From Gonatopus flavifemur (Eukaryota > Arthropoda > Insecta > Hymenoptera > Dryinidae), in NCBI GenBank assembly GCA_018340375.1, contig JAFFJZ010000054.1:496001-560000 (forward strand): DNA of 64,000 bases, written 5' to 3'. Under the pieces are notes generated by a model. That model ran no database searches, was not told the origin of the DNA, and was given only the letters and a program-made list of their open reading frames with translations. Both the position numbers and the translations under genes were made by a program. Positions within the stretch are counted from its first letter, which is position 1; every line of letters begins with the position of its first letter. Positions 35,941-46,619 of the stretch are shown piece by piece.

Positions 35941-36380
35941 TCTTGAAGAATACTGAACGGATAAAATTATATGTTCTGTCAATTTTCTCTAGATTCTCAG
36001 AATTGCGAGTTATTTTGATGAATATGTGGTAAATTGAGAGAGGTTAGGTCTCCTTCAAGTCTGGGAAAAAATTCTATCGTAAATTCGAGATATTTTTTGC
36101 ACCCTTGGTTGCTGTTTTGAATAATTTTGAGTGCATTTTCAACCCGTGAAAAAATCACAAAGTCAAATATCCTCCAATTTTTTGTCGACTTTTTATTTTA
36201 AATCGGCCATATCGGTATTCCAGTGCCATTTGAAGGTAATTTTGACCTCAGTAACCGAAAGAGCAGCCTCGGAAATAGTAGGTCAGGTACTTTTGCCATG
36301 AGTTTTCGATGATTTATATATCATTTGCAACGTCCAAAACTACAGTTGAAATCCTGCATTTCCCGGACTTGATGGGTTAA

Positions 36381-36992
36381 GCAAAGATAGTCATTTGTTC
36401 AAAGTTTCACGAGAGAAGAAAGAGGAACAAATTGCCAATATGCATAACTTTGTTTTTTTTCTTATTTCTCATTTTAATTTGTTTGTTTATCACTTTCTCC
36501 CAATTCAACTTGAACAAAATGTACAAATCCATCAACAACAATGATCATACAATTGATTATTCATTCTTTAGAGGTGAACTCAATTTAAACACTTCCAATC
36601 CACTTTCATGTTCTAAGAGAGTGAGTAAAACTTTCCTCCTTCTTCTTACTGTTTACAGCGGTAATTCTGATTGCGCACCCGGTCTCAGTTGGAGATTTAA
36701 TCCTCCATTGGAGGCTTTTTCTGTATCTTGAAACGTGAAGAATCTCAATGAAATAGGGAACCCGTGTTTATACGACTTATCACGTGTTATGTTCATAGGA
36801 GTCTGTTATAAACAGTCCCATATAAACCACTGAAACTGTTGACGTGGTTCAGATGCAATAGCCAGCTACTGATACCAGTTCGTTTTATAGAAAACGAACA
36901 AACCGATGATTCTATTGTTTTATGAAAATGACAAAAGAAATGATTTTTATATTCAATGTAAATGTTCCTGAGCGGAAGGGACACTCCCTGTA
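36381..36992. other. No recognisable feature
   Basis: AT-rich DNA. The open frame at 36,432-36,731 has a hydrophobic start but no family resemblance and is probably chance. Confidence 0.5.
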
Positions 36993-37142
36993 CACTGTAA
37001 AAAGAAAGTCTCAATCTGTTTGCATCTCAATTCCAGACCATGCTTTTTCCATTGTTTCGGCGATTGTTTTTTCGGCTTAATTGGTTGGCATCATAGATTC
37101 AGCCATGAAATGAGCTGAATTCAAGACTTTCTCTTTACAGTG
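36993..37142. mobile_element. 150-bp MITE with TA duplication
   Basis: CACTGTAAAAAGAAAGTCT at the left mirrors AGACTTTCTCTTTACAGTG at the right. TA stands at 36,991-36,992 and 37,143-37,144. No coding capacity. Confidence 0.88.
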
Positions 37143-38541
37143 TAGGGGAGAGTCAGATAAAACCGGGTAGGTGGATCAAAGCGGGTACCTCGATATCTCC
37201 CTGATCAGTGCTTCTTTCTGACAGCAAACGTTTGGGCTAGTAGCAGTGGATATTTTGAGCAGTTAAAGAGAACAACAGCATCGATGCAACGCTCTTTCTC
37301 ACTTAGAACGTTGTTTGAAGTTTTGAGTCGGTGCCGAATCAACGAAAAACCAAATCAACGGAAAAAAATTTACTAGCAGTATGAAGCTGTCATTTTGTTG
37401 CAGTATGGAATGAAATTAGTCATAGATCATTGATTAAATTAAACGAAAATTCTTTATGTTAACCTACTCACTGCACCCGTTTATTACAGTCGATACGTAA
37501 TTCATCATTCTAATAAAATTATTAATGATCTTCCTAATCGATCGGTACAATCAAACTCTTTCAAACGTCTTTAGAGAACGAAAACCGGTTTGTTGTTATC
37601 ATAAACATAATCATACCATAATCATAAACATAACAAAGGGAAATTAAGTTCACCGTGGGGTTGTGTTAGCAAATCAATGTTTTTTACTTTTCGTTTAATT
37701 TAATCAATGATCTATGACTAATTTCATTTCATACTGCAACAAAATGACAACTTCATACTGCTAGTAAATTTTTTTTCGATGATTTGGTTTTCTCGTTGAT
37801 TCGGCACCGACCCGAAGTTTTCTGCGAAAAAATTATCAAAGTTCTTGCATTTGCGTAGTGAGTTTCAAGTGCCTCACCACTCTCTCAGGAAAGAGGCACG
37901 TACATACTTCAATTGAGCATGTTTTCCTGCGTATTTTCATTCTTCAATAATTCGCCTAGAGCAACGCATAATCTATCTAAGCCGTATTGACCTCAACAAG
38001 TTGATGTGGGATCAAACCGGGTACTTGAGATTGTATCTCCCAATTTATGAAATTTAACAGAATTTGTGTTTTTATTCTAAAATAGTCATCAAAACATGTT
38101 CATCCTTGAAGATCCCTTTTCGAGTGCTTGCGACTTTTCTTCTCTACTGAGTTGGCCGCAAAAAAATTCTTTCTCTGAACAATTTTTTTCAGTTGGTTAA
38201 AATACATCAATTTTCAAACATGACTCACGTCTGTTTTCGGCATTTTTATCTAATTCAACAGGTGGTGCTAAAAATTTCACAATCCAGAAGTGTTTTGCAT
38301 TGATTCAAACGAGTACCCGGTTTTACCCTACCCATGTAGTGGAACCAGGTTTTTATACCTTCTGACTAGAACAAATATAAGAGAAAATTGTATCAATTTT
38401 ACAGCAATATACGAATAGTATGTTGTTAATGAATGAATAAGGAAACTGGAAAGCTTCGGTTGGTTAATCTATTGCTAATAGGAACTTCTCTATGACCGAT
38501 TGAAGTTATGGTACCCGGTCTTATCCGACCTTCCCCTACAG
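37143..38541. mobile_element. 1.4-kb terminal-inverted-repeat element with an inner foldback
   Basis: TAGGGGAGAGTCAGATAAAA followed by CCGGGTA at the left mirrors TACCCGGTCTTATCCGACC then TTCCCCTA at the right. ACCGGGTA-type motifs recur inside (near 37,163, 38,018 and 38,319). A second inverted pair (about 37,325-37,450 and 37,688-37,812, sharing ATTCGGCACCGAC) is nested in the middle. No gene. The left end touches the preceding MITE, so the TA there is shared. Confidence 0.7.
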
Positions 38542-39043
38542 GAAGTCTGTTTGATTGTAGTTAAGAAATCCTCGAGAGTTCTATTGAAGGGAAGAGAAAA
38601 AATCTCTACACTTACTGATGTTTCCTACTCCTACTGTCTCTCTTTTGCAAAGGAGGATTGGTGGTAGGTCTTAAAATTAGCACCAGGTGGTATTAATGTT
38701 GATTCGTTGTTCATTCCAATTGTCGTTTTTAGGAACACATGAACTTTCATTACAGATGTTTTATTTCAAAAAGAAACGATCGACACTGTTGGTTATTGTA
38801 ATATACGTATATAATTGAAAGATCGTCGACGATCTCCGTAGCCACGCGTAATTGAAATAATGATTGGTTCTCCCTCTGAAAGTGACATCTCCGATCAACG
38901 GATTATTCAAATACCTTGGGTAAATCACTGACTTTGAAAATGAACAGCCTGAAATGAACCTGAGGATAATCGATTCCAAATACGGTCACGTAAGTGAGTA
39001 TCGATAAGAATAGTCCCACACAGACCCATACGACCGAACCACC
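38542..39043. other. No recognisable feature
   Basis: Nothing beyond low-information sequence. Confidence 0.5.
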
Positions 39044-39180
39044 CCCCCCCCCACACACCCACTCACGCCGACTCGCATACAGAACCACACACACACCGAC
39101 ACTCAAACACAAAACACACACACTGACACCAACCCACAACCACCCACCCACACACACACACGCGCGCGCGCGCACACACA
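39044..39180. repeat. C-rich and (CA)n/(CG)n microsatellite
   Basis: A run of C, then CACACAC, CCACCCACCC and GCGCGCGCGC stretches. The overlapping open frames on both strands are artefacts of the repeat. Confidence 0.9.
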
Positions 39181-39259
39181 AGGAATCAGGTTCTTGACAC
39201 GTTCATGCCGTTGATTCTGGTAATGCCAAGATTGAGATGAAAAACCCTCCGATTAAGAA

Positions 39260-39606
39260 AAAAATTTGATCCAATTATCATGTCCCGTTCAAAAGTTATG
39301 GGGGTGTTTCCAGACTTTGCCACATCAGAGTATTAAAATTACGATAACTCAGCGAAAAATGATCAGATTTCGAAAAACAAAAAACCGCTGGATTCGGGTT
39401 GAAAAACCCTATCAAATGACGTATCAAAAGCCCCACCGTCTCATTCGAAATTTCGGCCCGCGTCCCTCATCGCCCCCTACAGGGCTGGGGAACCCAAAGT
39501 CACCCGTTAAGATAGCCCTTAATTCCTGCTTCATTCAAAAAAAATTTGATCCAATTATCATGCCCCGTTCAAGAGTTATGGGGGTGTTTCCAGACTTTTG
39601 CGCCAC
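39260..39606. repeat. Partial element with a CAGGGTG-type end and an internal direct repeat
   Basis: About 60 bases (starting AATTTGATCCAATTATCATG and ending GGGTGTTTCCAGACTTT) occur at 39,266-39,325 and 39,543-39,600. The right copy ends GCGCCACCCTG followed by TATATA, the same terminus style as the Tc1/mariner-type elements at 40.6-45.8 kb. The left terminus is missing. Confidence 0.5.
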
Positions 39607-39689
39607 CCTGTATATATTACACGCACGGGGCCCTTTTCAAGGGCCAAAAATACGATTCGTTAAGTTGGTTCACAACCGCGGTGAATAAG

Positions 39690-40510
39690 AAACGGAATTT
39701 GAATTATCAAAATATTAGTTGAGTTTAATAAACCGTAGCAAAGTTCTTTTTCACACACGGCAAAGACTCAATACGAAGACGGGACCTCAACCACGAGCGT
39801 GAATCACGGCTTGAAGATGTAATCGAGAGTGAAGTTCTTCTTTACTTTCAATTTTCTCCTCAACTTCGATATTCCTCCTTTCAAGGCGAAGGCGTGTCGA
39901 AGTTGACATAGCAAGCTAATGAGCGTCCATCTGATCAGCTATTTTTATGAGGGCCTGCTTGCACTGGTCGGACCGCAACGATGGCTATCACTCGCATTTT
40001 CTCACGTACTGTTTGTGAGGAAAAAAATGTAACCGAATACTTAGCGCTGATATGGAAGAATGGTACTATTGAATTCAACTAACTTCGGCAAATCTATGCA
40101 TGCTGAAACGATGAATGATATTCACGCATAGAATTTGAGAAAGGAAGTGAAGAGTTCCTGATTTATTATTCGAAATAAGAATGTTTATTGAAACTAAAAC
40201 TATGGCGATCTTGTATTAAAATTTGAATTGTCTAATGTCATGTGAAATCTCCATATGTACATGCATGCATACATACATACACATATATACATATGCACAT
40301 ATACATCGCTCATGGTTTCAGCACTGAGAAGAGTGAGAAAAATGAAACATAAAAAAGAATGAGTTTTTCGGGGAGGGTTCAGAAAGTTGTAAAATTGAAT
40401 GGAAGAATCCATGATGAATTTCTCGAAAAATGCACATGACGAAAATCTACAGAGGTTCGCCAGCACGAGCATGAACGTACTTAGGTGGTCATAGAATATC
40501 ATAAACTTTA
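39690..40510. repeat. Dispersed repeat L, copy 1 (diverged)
   Basis: Shares the order GCGTGAATCACGGCTT, AAGTTCTT, GATGGC...CGCATTTT, GTGAGRAAAAA and CACGAGCATGA with 58,790-59,760. No ORF or clear termini. It could be an old LTR or an untranslated repeat; I cannot decide. A (CATA)n microsatellite lies at about 40,258-40,305. Confidence 0.4.
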
Positions 40511-41069
40511 GCTCCCAAATCCTCAAGACTGCTCGACGGACGTGAGATTATATACATATGTGTAAAAATTCATTTTTAATATACAGGGTGTCCCATTTTG
40601 ATTGTTATATCGGAATAACTCAAAAACAATGAGTTTTGGAGGGAAATGTTTCGATCAAAAGTTGTAAGATTCCAAGGGGGACATCTGATGGTGACCTTGA
40701 CTTTGGCCTCGGATCTCAACTCCAAGGTCATTCAGAGGTTAACTTTCGTTTCTTGAATGAAATACCCTATTTTTGACTGCAGATTCAGATTTGACGTTAA
40801 AAAACAAGAAACTTTTGTCTGAATCATTTTTCCGAATTCTGCACAGATGGCGCTCTAATCGATAAAAAATGAGTTTTATGAAACACTCGTACAGTGTTTT
40901 TTTTCAGCTCCTAAGGATTACCGTTGCCATGAGAGTCACCCAATGTGCACCACGAGGAGGTTGAGTGATCGGATTTTGCACATCTTTGTGGCCCTGGAAA
41001 GGGCCGATTGTCTGGACTGTAGAGGTGTGTAATTTTTCACGACAAACGCTCTGCAATATGTATGAAAAT

Positions 41070-42118
41070 TCACCGTATCAAATGTTCGATATTTGCACCG
41101 TTGACCTGTTGGCATAACCTAATTCGTTTCTGAGAATGTGGTTCTAACGACAAAAGCACACGACGTGGAATTGTTCGGCAGACAGTTCGTATTCGGCGTT
41201 TCATGTCATCTCTGGTCGTTGGTGGTCTTTCACAAACTACATCTTTGATGGAACCCCATAAGTAAAAATTCGAAGGGGTAAGATCCAGAGACCTAGCCGG
41301 CCAGGCAATGTATCCACCGTGACCAATCCATCTGTGTGGGTAAGATGTGTTTAAGAAATTTCTGACAATTGCAGCGTTATGAGGTGGTGCCACATCATGT
41401 TGAAGCCACATCCTGTTCCGTGTGTGGAGATCAACATCTTCCAACATCCTTGGTAATTTGTCCCGAATCAATTGCAGATGATTTTCCTCCCTAACAGTAT
41501 ATTGGAAGAAATAAGGACCAATGATCTGACCATTCAAATTCCCACACCACACATTCAGAGTCCAGCGATGTTGATTGTCAACTTGTCGATGCCATCTGGG
41601 ATTTTCAATTGACCAATAAAGACGATTATGTCTGTTCATAACACCGTTACTGCGAAATGTTGCCTCATCACTCAACATCACGTAATTGAAAAAACCAGGT
41701 GGTTGCTCCGAGGCCCATTGACCGAATTCAACCCTACGTCTAAGATCATCTTCATTTAATGCTTGCACCAATGTTATGTGGTAAGGATGATATTCACCAG
41801 ATTTAGTATGCGATGTGCCGTTGATCTTGGGATACCTAATTGGTGCTGGATTTCTCTGGTACTAACGTGAGGATTCAGGTGCACCATTCCTAAAACGGCG
41901 ACTGAGCGTGCATCCATACGATTTCCATCATAACGCCTTGTGACTCGTGGGATATTCATTCTTCTAACACGTCTTTCTATTGAGCGTATTGCCTGAAGTG
42001 AAGGCTGGCGTCTATTTCGATACCTCACTCCATACAATCTTTGTGCTACAGCGCAATTACGTCGACATTCCCCCAGTATCAGGAGAATATCAAGTATTTT
42101 ACCCCAAGGATAATCCAT
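41070..42118 (-). pseudogene. DD41D transposase B: frameshift and third Asp changed to Asn
   Basis: The start is probably at 42,118 (MDYPWGKILD). The DNA-binding part (ECRRNCAVAQRLYGVRYRNR; NPHVSTREIQHQLGIPRSTAHRIL) ends in a frameshift near 41,805. The catalytic part follows with VMLSDEATF (first Asp), WLQHDVAPPH (second Asp) and DLTPSNFYLWG, where the third catalytic Asp is Asn. Spacing otherwise matches the intact copy at 44,260. Active-site loss and frameshift together make it inactive. Confidence 0.88.
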
Positions 42119-42319
42119 GGTATTGAGACCCTCACAACACTGATCAAAGATCTTCTTCAAGTTTGAATCGTATATCGAAAAGAATTTGTGAATGAATGAA
42201 GGATATTAAACATTCCGTTTCACTTATGTTTGTAAACAATGCTCTAGTATGAACTTTCTTGTTGATGATAAACACAATTATTGTTGTGTACTTGTGTTTG
42301 GCAACAATTCACGGTAACG

Positions 42320-42480
42320 GTACTACGAACCGTTCGATGGAAAATCCCAGCTGGGTCTCCAGATCGTACCACTTTGGATTTTCACTCATGGGGTTCCATC
42401 AAATTCTCAGGGCCACGAAGATGTGCAAGATCCGATCGCTCAACCTACTCGTGGTGCACATTGGGTAACTCTCATAGCGA
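42320..42480 (+). pseudogene. Short transposase-like relic inside the inverted repeat of element B
   Basis: On the strand opposite the main gene, the frame reads WKIPAGSPDRTTLDFHSWGS. It resembles the catalytic end of the same family (WPARSPDLTPLDFYLWGS). It looks like a duplicated piece of coding sequence captured in the terminal repeat. Confidence 0.5.
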
Positions 42481-42836
42481 TGGTCATCCTCAGAAGCTGA
42501 AGAAAAAACACTGGAGAGTTAAATGTCGTTTTACACAGAAAGCAATACGAGTGTTCCATAAAACTCATTTTTCATCGATTAGAGCGTCATCTGTGCGGAA
42601 TTCGGGAAAATGATTCAGACGAGAGTTCCTTGTTTCTCAACGTCAAATCTGAATCTGCAGTAAAGAATAGGGGATTTCATTCAAGAAACAAAAGTTGACC
42701 TCTGAATGACCGTGAAGTTGAGATCAGATGTCCCCCCCAGAATCTCACAACTTTTGTTGGAAACATTTTCCTCCAAAACTCCTGGTTTTTGAGTTATTCC
42801 GACATAAAAATTAAAATGGGACACCCTGTATATATA

Positions 42837-43776
42837 CAGGGTGGTCCATTTGAAGTGATATGGTTGAATATCTTGGAAACTAGTGGAGACTGAAGAAAAT
42901 GTTCCCCATAAAAAGTTTAGGGTTCCAAGAGGGAAGTATGATGCTGACCTTGAAAAATCCCTCAGAGGTCATTTTGGAAGTCATTGAGGGGTCAAGATGG
43001 TTTTTTGAAATGGGATTTTCATTTTTTTATCATGACATGGGAAAGCTGGTTTCAAACCGTTTACGGAACACTGGTCATGGACCCCTTTCCGCCAATTGGG
43101 ATGCAAGGTATGGACCGTCGAAGTTATTGATGAACTACTCTTAGCGCTACCCAGGAACAACGACGTGAACGTTATAGTTTTCTGTTCCCTCCGGAGTGCT
43201 TGATTATTGTAAGTCCCCTTGCCTCTCACATGAGGGGTGCTTGATGCTGTTACAATAATCGCTCGAAGTTACCCTCCTCTGCCTGGATACATAATCCTGG
43301 TATGTTGGCGCAAACAGTGCGGATGCGATCGATCATGTCCTCCCTCATTTACAAAAAAACTTACAAATTTTGGAACCCCACATGTGAGAGGCAAGGGGAC
43401 TTACAATAATCAAGCACTCCGGAGGGAACAGAGAACTATCACGTCCACGTCGTTGTTCCTGGGTAGCGCTAAGAGTAGTTCATCAATAACTTCGACGGTG
43501 CATACCTTGCACCCCAATGGGCGGAAAGGGGTCCATGACCAGTGTTCCGTAAAGGGTTTGGAACCAGCTTCCCCATGCCATGATGAAAAAATGAAAGTCC
43601 CTTTTCAAAAAACCATCTTGACCCCTAAATGACTTTCAAAATGACCTCTGAGGGATTTTTCAAGGTCAGCATCATACTTCCCCCTTGGAACCCTAAACTT
43701 TTTTTGCAGAACATTCTTCTCCATCTCCACTAGTTTCCGAGATATTTGACCATATCACTTCAAATGGACCACCCTG
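42837..43776. mobile_element. 940-bp foldback MITE (CAGGGTGGTCC ends)
   Basis: The termini CAGGGTGGTCCATTTGAAGT are perfect mirrors, lying in TA runs. Inverted arms 42,837-43,230 and 43,378-43,776 surround a loop of about 147 bp. No gene. It shares the CAGGGYG..CCATTT start with its neighbours. Confidence 0.9.
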
Positions 43777-43782
43777 TATATA

Positions 43783-45817
43783 CAGGGCGTCCCATTTGAA
43801 ACAGGACAGCTGAATAACTCTTCAGGGGATGGAGGGGGAGAAGAATTGTTCAGATAAAAGTTGTAGGGTTCGAAGGGCGCCATAAGATGGTGACCTTGAA
43901 TTTGACCTTGAGGTCAATTTCGAGCATAATTGATGGTCAAAGTATGTTTTTTCAAAAGGAAAACCCTACGTTCGACCTCAGAAATGGAAAGAGCGGAAAA
44001 TTTTACGTCCGAATATGTTAACATATCAGGTCATTTAGAGGTCATTTGAAGGTCAAAAAACCATTTTCTATGGATCTTCACGGAAAAGCCTCAAACGAAT
44101 TGTTTCTCTGACCAAAAATATTAAAGTTGATGTGAAACCCCACGTTTCGACCTTGAATTGAAAGTAAACAGAACTAACCTTCAGAGTTTATTCTTCATAT
44201 CAGTACGAAAACGATCATTCAGAAGTTTTCATCGTTTACGGTGTAAGTGCGGGTTCAAAATGGTTTATTCACCTAACGAATGTGTTGATATTTTAATGAT
44301 CTTGGGTGACTGTCGCGGAGTGTATCAAAGAGCGTCACGATTGTACAGAGAGCGGTTTGGAGATCGGCAGCATCATCCTTCTCCAGAAGTCATTCGCCAA
44401 GTTGAAAGAAATGGTCGACAAGGAAGGATTGGTCAACGCCGAAACAATCAAGGTTTCAACTTTAACGACCCTCGATGCGTTGCTGTTTTAGCAATAATAC
44501 ACATGAATCCTCATGTTAGTTTACGTGATATTGAACGCGATTTGGGTATCCCACGCAGTACGGCACACAGAATTCTACAAGCTGCTCAATATCATCCGTA
44601 CCACATCACACTGACCCAAGAATTATCTCAACAAGATATGCAGAATCGGGTTAACTTTTGCCATTGGGCTTTACAGAGGTTGACCGAAGCGCCCGATTCC
44701 TTTCGATATGTTCTTTTCAGTGATGAATCAACGTTTCAAAGTACTGGCTTGTTAAATCGTCACAATAGCCACTATTGGTCAGCGCAAAACCCGCACTGGA
44801 CTCAACAAGTTGATCATCAGCATCGGTGGAGTATAAATGTTTGGTGTGGAATTCTAGACAATCAAGTTATTGGGCCGTATTTTTTTGATGGAACTGTTAA
44901 CGGTCCTAATCATCTACAGTTTTTACAGAATGAATTACCAGTTCTCATGGAAGATGTGACATTAGCAACTAGGCAGAGGATGTGGTATCAGCAAGACGGT
45001 GCACCACCACACTTTGCTCGATGTGTGAGGGATTATCTAAATATCCTTTTCCCCCATCGTTGGATTGGTCGAGGTGGATTTGTACTCTGGCCGGCAAGAT
45101 CTCCTGATCTCACCCCTCTAGATTTTTATTTGTGGGGTTACAAAAAAAATGTCGTTTATACCAACCGACCAACAACACCTGTGGATCTACAACAACTCAT
45201 CAGATACGCAATTGCGAATATTCGTGCAGAAGTTTTTCAGTCTGTTCTTGGAAACTTTCGACGCCGGCTGGAGTTATGTATTGAAGTAAATGGCGGTCAA
45301 TTCGAACATCTCCTGCGATAAGTGTGTCTTACCCGTCAACGGATTTGTGCCATCTGTAATTATAAAACGACGAACTGGAAAAATAAATAATTTTTTAATT
45401 ATTGTTCCAAATTTGGCATTCATTATCGTTCTCAAGGTCGAATTCAAGGTCGAAACGTGGGGTTTCATATCAACTTCAATAACTTTGGTCAGAGAAACAA
45501 CTCGTTTGAGGCTTTTCCGTGAAAATCCATAGAAAATGGTTTTTTGACCTTCAAATGACCCCTAAATGACCTGATATGTCAACATATTCGGACGTAAAAT
45601 TTTCCGCTCTTTTAATTTCTGAGGTCGAACGTAGGGTTTTCCATTTAAAAAAACATACTTTGATCATCAATTATGCTCAAAATTGACCTCAAGGTCAAAT
45701 TCAAGGTCACCATCTTATGGCCCCCTTCGAACCCTACAACTTTTATGTGAACAATTCTTTTCCCCCTCCATTCCCTGAAGAGTTATTCAGCTGTCCTGTT
45801 TCAAATGGGACGCCCTG
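43783..45817. mobile_element. Tc1/mariner DD41D element C, apparently complete
   Basis: Starts CAGGGCGTCCCATTTGAAAC and ends with its exact complement, both in TA runs. Inverted repeats of about 390-450 bp (sharing CGACCTTGAATT..., ACCCTACGTTCGACCTCAGA) enclose an unbroken transposase gene. Gene and ends are both preserved, so this is the most plausible live element in the window. Confidence 0.93.
44260..45321 (+). CDS. Intact DD41D Tc1/mariner transposase
   Basis: 353 aa from the ATG at 44,260 (MVYSPNECVD); the frame stays open upstream to 44,158, but homologous copies start here. The N-terminal half has two predicted helix-turn-helix regions: VDILMILGDCRGVYQRASRL (residues 9-28) and, near residues 85-108, VSLRDIERDLGIPRSTAHRI. 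The catalytic core has D155 (VLFSDEST), D246 (MWYQQDGAPPH) and D288 (SPDLTPLDFYLWG), with 41 residues between the last two. Family enzymes bind their inverted repeats, cut the element out and insert it at TA. The flanking inverted repeats are its expected substrate. No stop, frameshift or catalytic change is seen. Residual doubt concerns the exact start and expression. Confidence 0.92.
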   Translation: MVYSPNECVDILMILGDCRGVYQRASRLYRERFGDRQHHPSPEVIRQVERNGRQGRIGQRRNNQGFNFNDPRCVAVLAIIHMNPHVSLRDIERDLGIPRSTAHRILQAAQYHPYHITLTQELSQQDMQNRVNFCHWALQRLTEAPDSFRYVLFSDESTFQSTGLLNRHNSHYWSAQNPHWTQQVDHQHRWSINVWCGILDNQVIGPYFFDGTVNGPNHLQFLQNELPVLMEDVTLATRQRMWYQQDGAPPHFARCVRDYLNILFPHRWIGRGGFVLWPARSPDLTPLDFYLWGYKKNVVYTNRPTTPVDLQQLIRYAIANIRAEVFQSVLGNFRRRLELCIEVNGGQFEHLLR

Positions 45818-45907
45818 TATATATTAAAAATGAATTTTTGAATTTTTCAGATATATGGTACGGTACATAACACACGCCTCTCGAAAATATCCCTCCAGAC
45901 ACCAAAT

Positions 45908-46096
45908 GCTATCCCTTGTGAAAATGATCCATCTGAAGCCACATTTAAGTCATGTATGGTTATATACGGCCCGTATATATACGAAGGTTAACTTACACGG
46001 ACCATATTTGCGTATACGTATATGATCGTAACCTCAACGCGTATATGATCATACGTGATTCATATGTGGTCTTACATGGTTCATTTTCACAAAAGG
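45908..46096. repeat. MITE-like inverted repeat of about 190 bp
   Basis: TTGTGAAAATGATCCATCTG and AGCCACA at the left mirror TGTGGTCTTACATGG and TTCATTTTCACAA at the right. TA lies just outside both ends. The centre has short palindromes such as TATATACGGCCCGTATATA. Confidence 0.65.
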
Positions 46097-46353
46097 TATG
46101 GGTACTTATCTGTCTTCCTGCATTATTGTAAAAAATTTCAAAAAATATTGTAAAAATAATTTCAAAAAGTGTGCATATTGTAAAAAAACAATTCGCTACG
46201 TAAGATATTCCTTACATATCACAGCTTCTCACTTAGCGGTCACCGCAAGAAATGGAGCTGCGACAGCGAAAATTCTACATCTAAATTGTTTCGCTATCCA
46301 AATATCAACCACACAACCTATGCAATTACAGCTATGATTTCCCAATGTAGTAA
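46097..46353. other. No recognisable feature
   Basis: AT-rich DNA with several GTAAAAA stretches. Confidence 0.4.
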
Positions 46354-46614
46354 TCAACAACTCGCTGTAGCAAGTATCGTTATACCAGTTTCTTCTGTAT
46401 CCTCTTCGTCTTGTTCCACTTCAAAGTTGATTCCTGAATTATGGCGTTTCAATTTCTCTCCGAATTTATCCAAGAATTCTTCAATCGTCAGAATTCTCAA
46501 TTCCACTTCAGTTTGTACGCGTTTAATATTCCCCATCTTGGATAGTCCTTTTGCACCTCTTGTTATTGGAGTGTTTCTTGCGTCAGGAGCTTTTTTAGGG
46601 CCTTTCCTTGGATT
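46354..46614 (-). CDS. Unidentified small ORF, possible exon or TE relic
   Basis: An open minus-strand frame of 86 codons, entered after a stop at 46,615-46,617, reading NPRKGPKKAPDARNTPITRG, then a predicted helical stretch (EVELRILTIEEFLDKFGEKL) and an acidic tail (FEVEQDEEDTEETG). A basic head, a helix and an acidic tail look more protein-like than the opposite strand. I do not recognise the family. It could be a host exon, a TE ORF fragment or chance. Confidence 0.25.
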   Translation of the reverse strand, partial: NPRKGPKKAPDARNTPITRGAKGLSKMGNIKRVQTEVELRILTIEEFLDKFGEKLKRHNSGINFEVEQDEEDTEETGITILATASC

Positions 46615-46619
46615 TTAAT

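Larger units (their letters stand above)
31493..36376. mobile_element. piggyBac-like element 2, complete, TTAA on both sides
   Basis: CCCATCAAGTCCGGGAAATG at the left mirrors CATTTCCCGGACTTGATGGG at the right, and TTAA stands at 31,489-31,492 and 36,377-36,380. Subterminal inverted regions (about 31,493-32,420 and 35,080-36,376) contain tandem 122-bp units with GATGGCGGA. The plus-strand transposase gene sits in the middle. This is the best-preserved piggyBac-like element here. Confidence 0.93.
40584..42828. mobile_element. Tc1/mariner DD41D element B with TA duplication
   Basis: Starts CAGGGTGTCCCATTTTGATT and ends with the complement of CAGGGTGTCCCATTTTAATT, with TA on both sides. The long inverted repeats extend through AAACTTTTGTCTGAATCATT and the CGATCACTCAACC region. 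The transposase is on the minus strand and dead. Confidence 0.9.
40564..45839. repeat. Palindrome arms bracketing a cluster of three elements
   Basis: AAAAATTCATTTTTAATATA (40,564-40,583) and its exact complement (45,820-45,839) are separated only by three complete elements and TA runs (TATATATA at 42,829-42,836, TATATA at 43,777-43,782). If the elements are removed, a 40-bp palindrome centred on (TA)n remains. Confidence 0.85.

Noticed and set aside
38903..39197. Frames rich in Cys/Val or Thr/His as small secreted proteins
   Set aside because: They are direct translations of the C-rich and (CA)n/(CG)n microsatellite.
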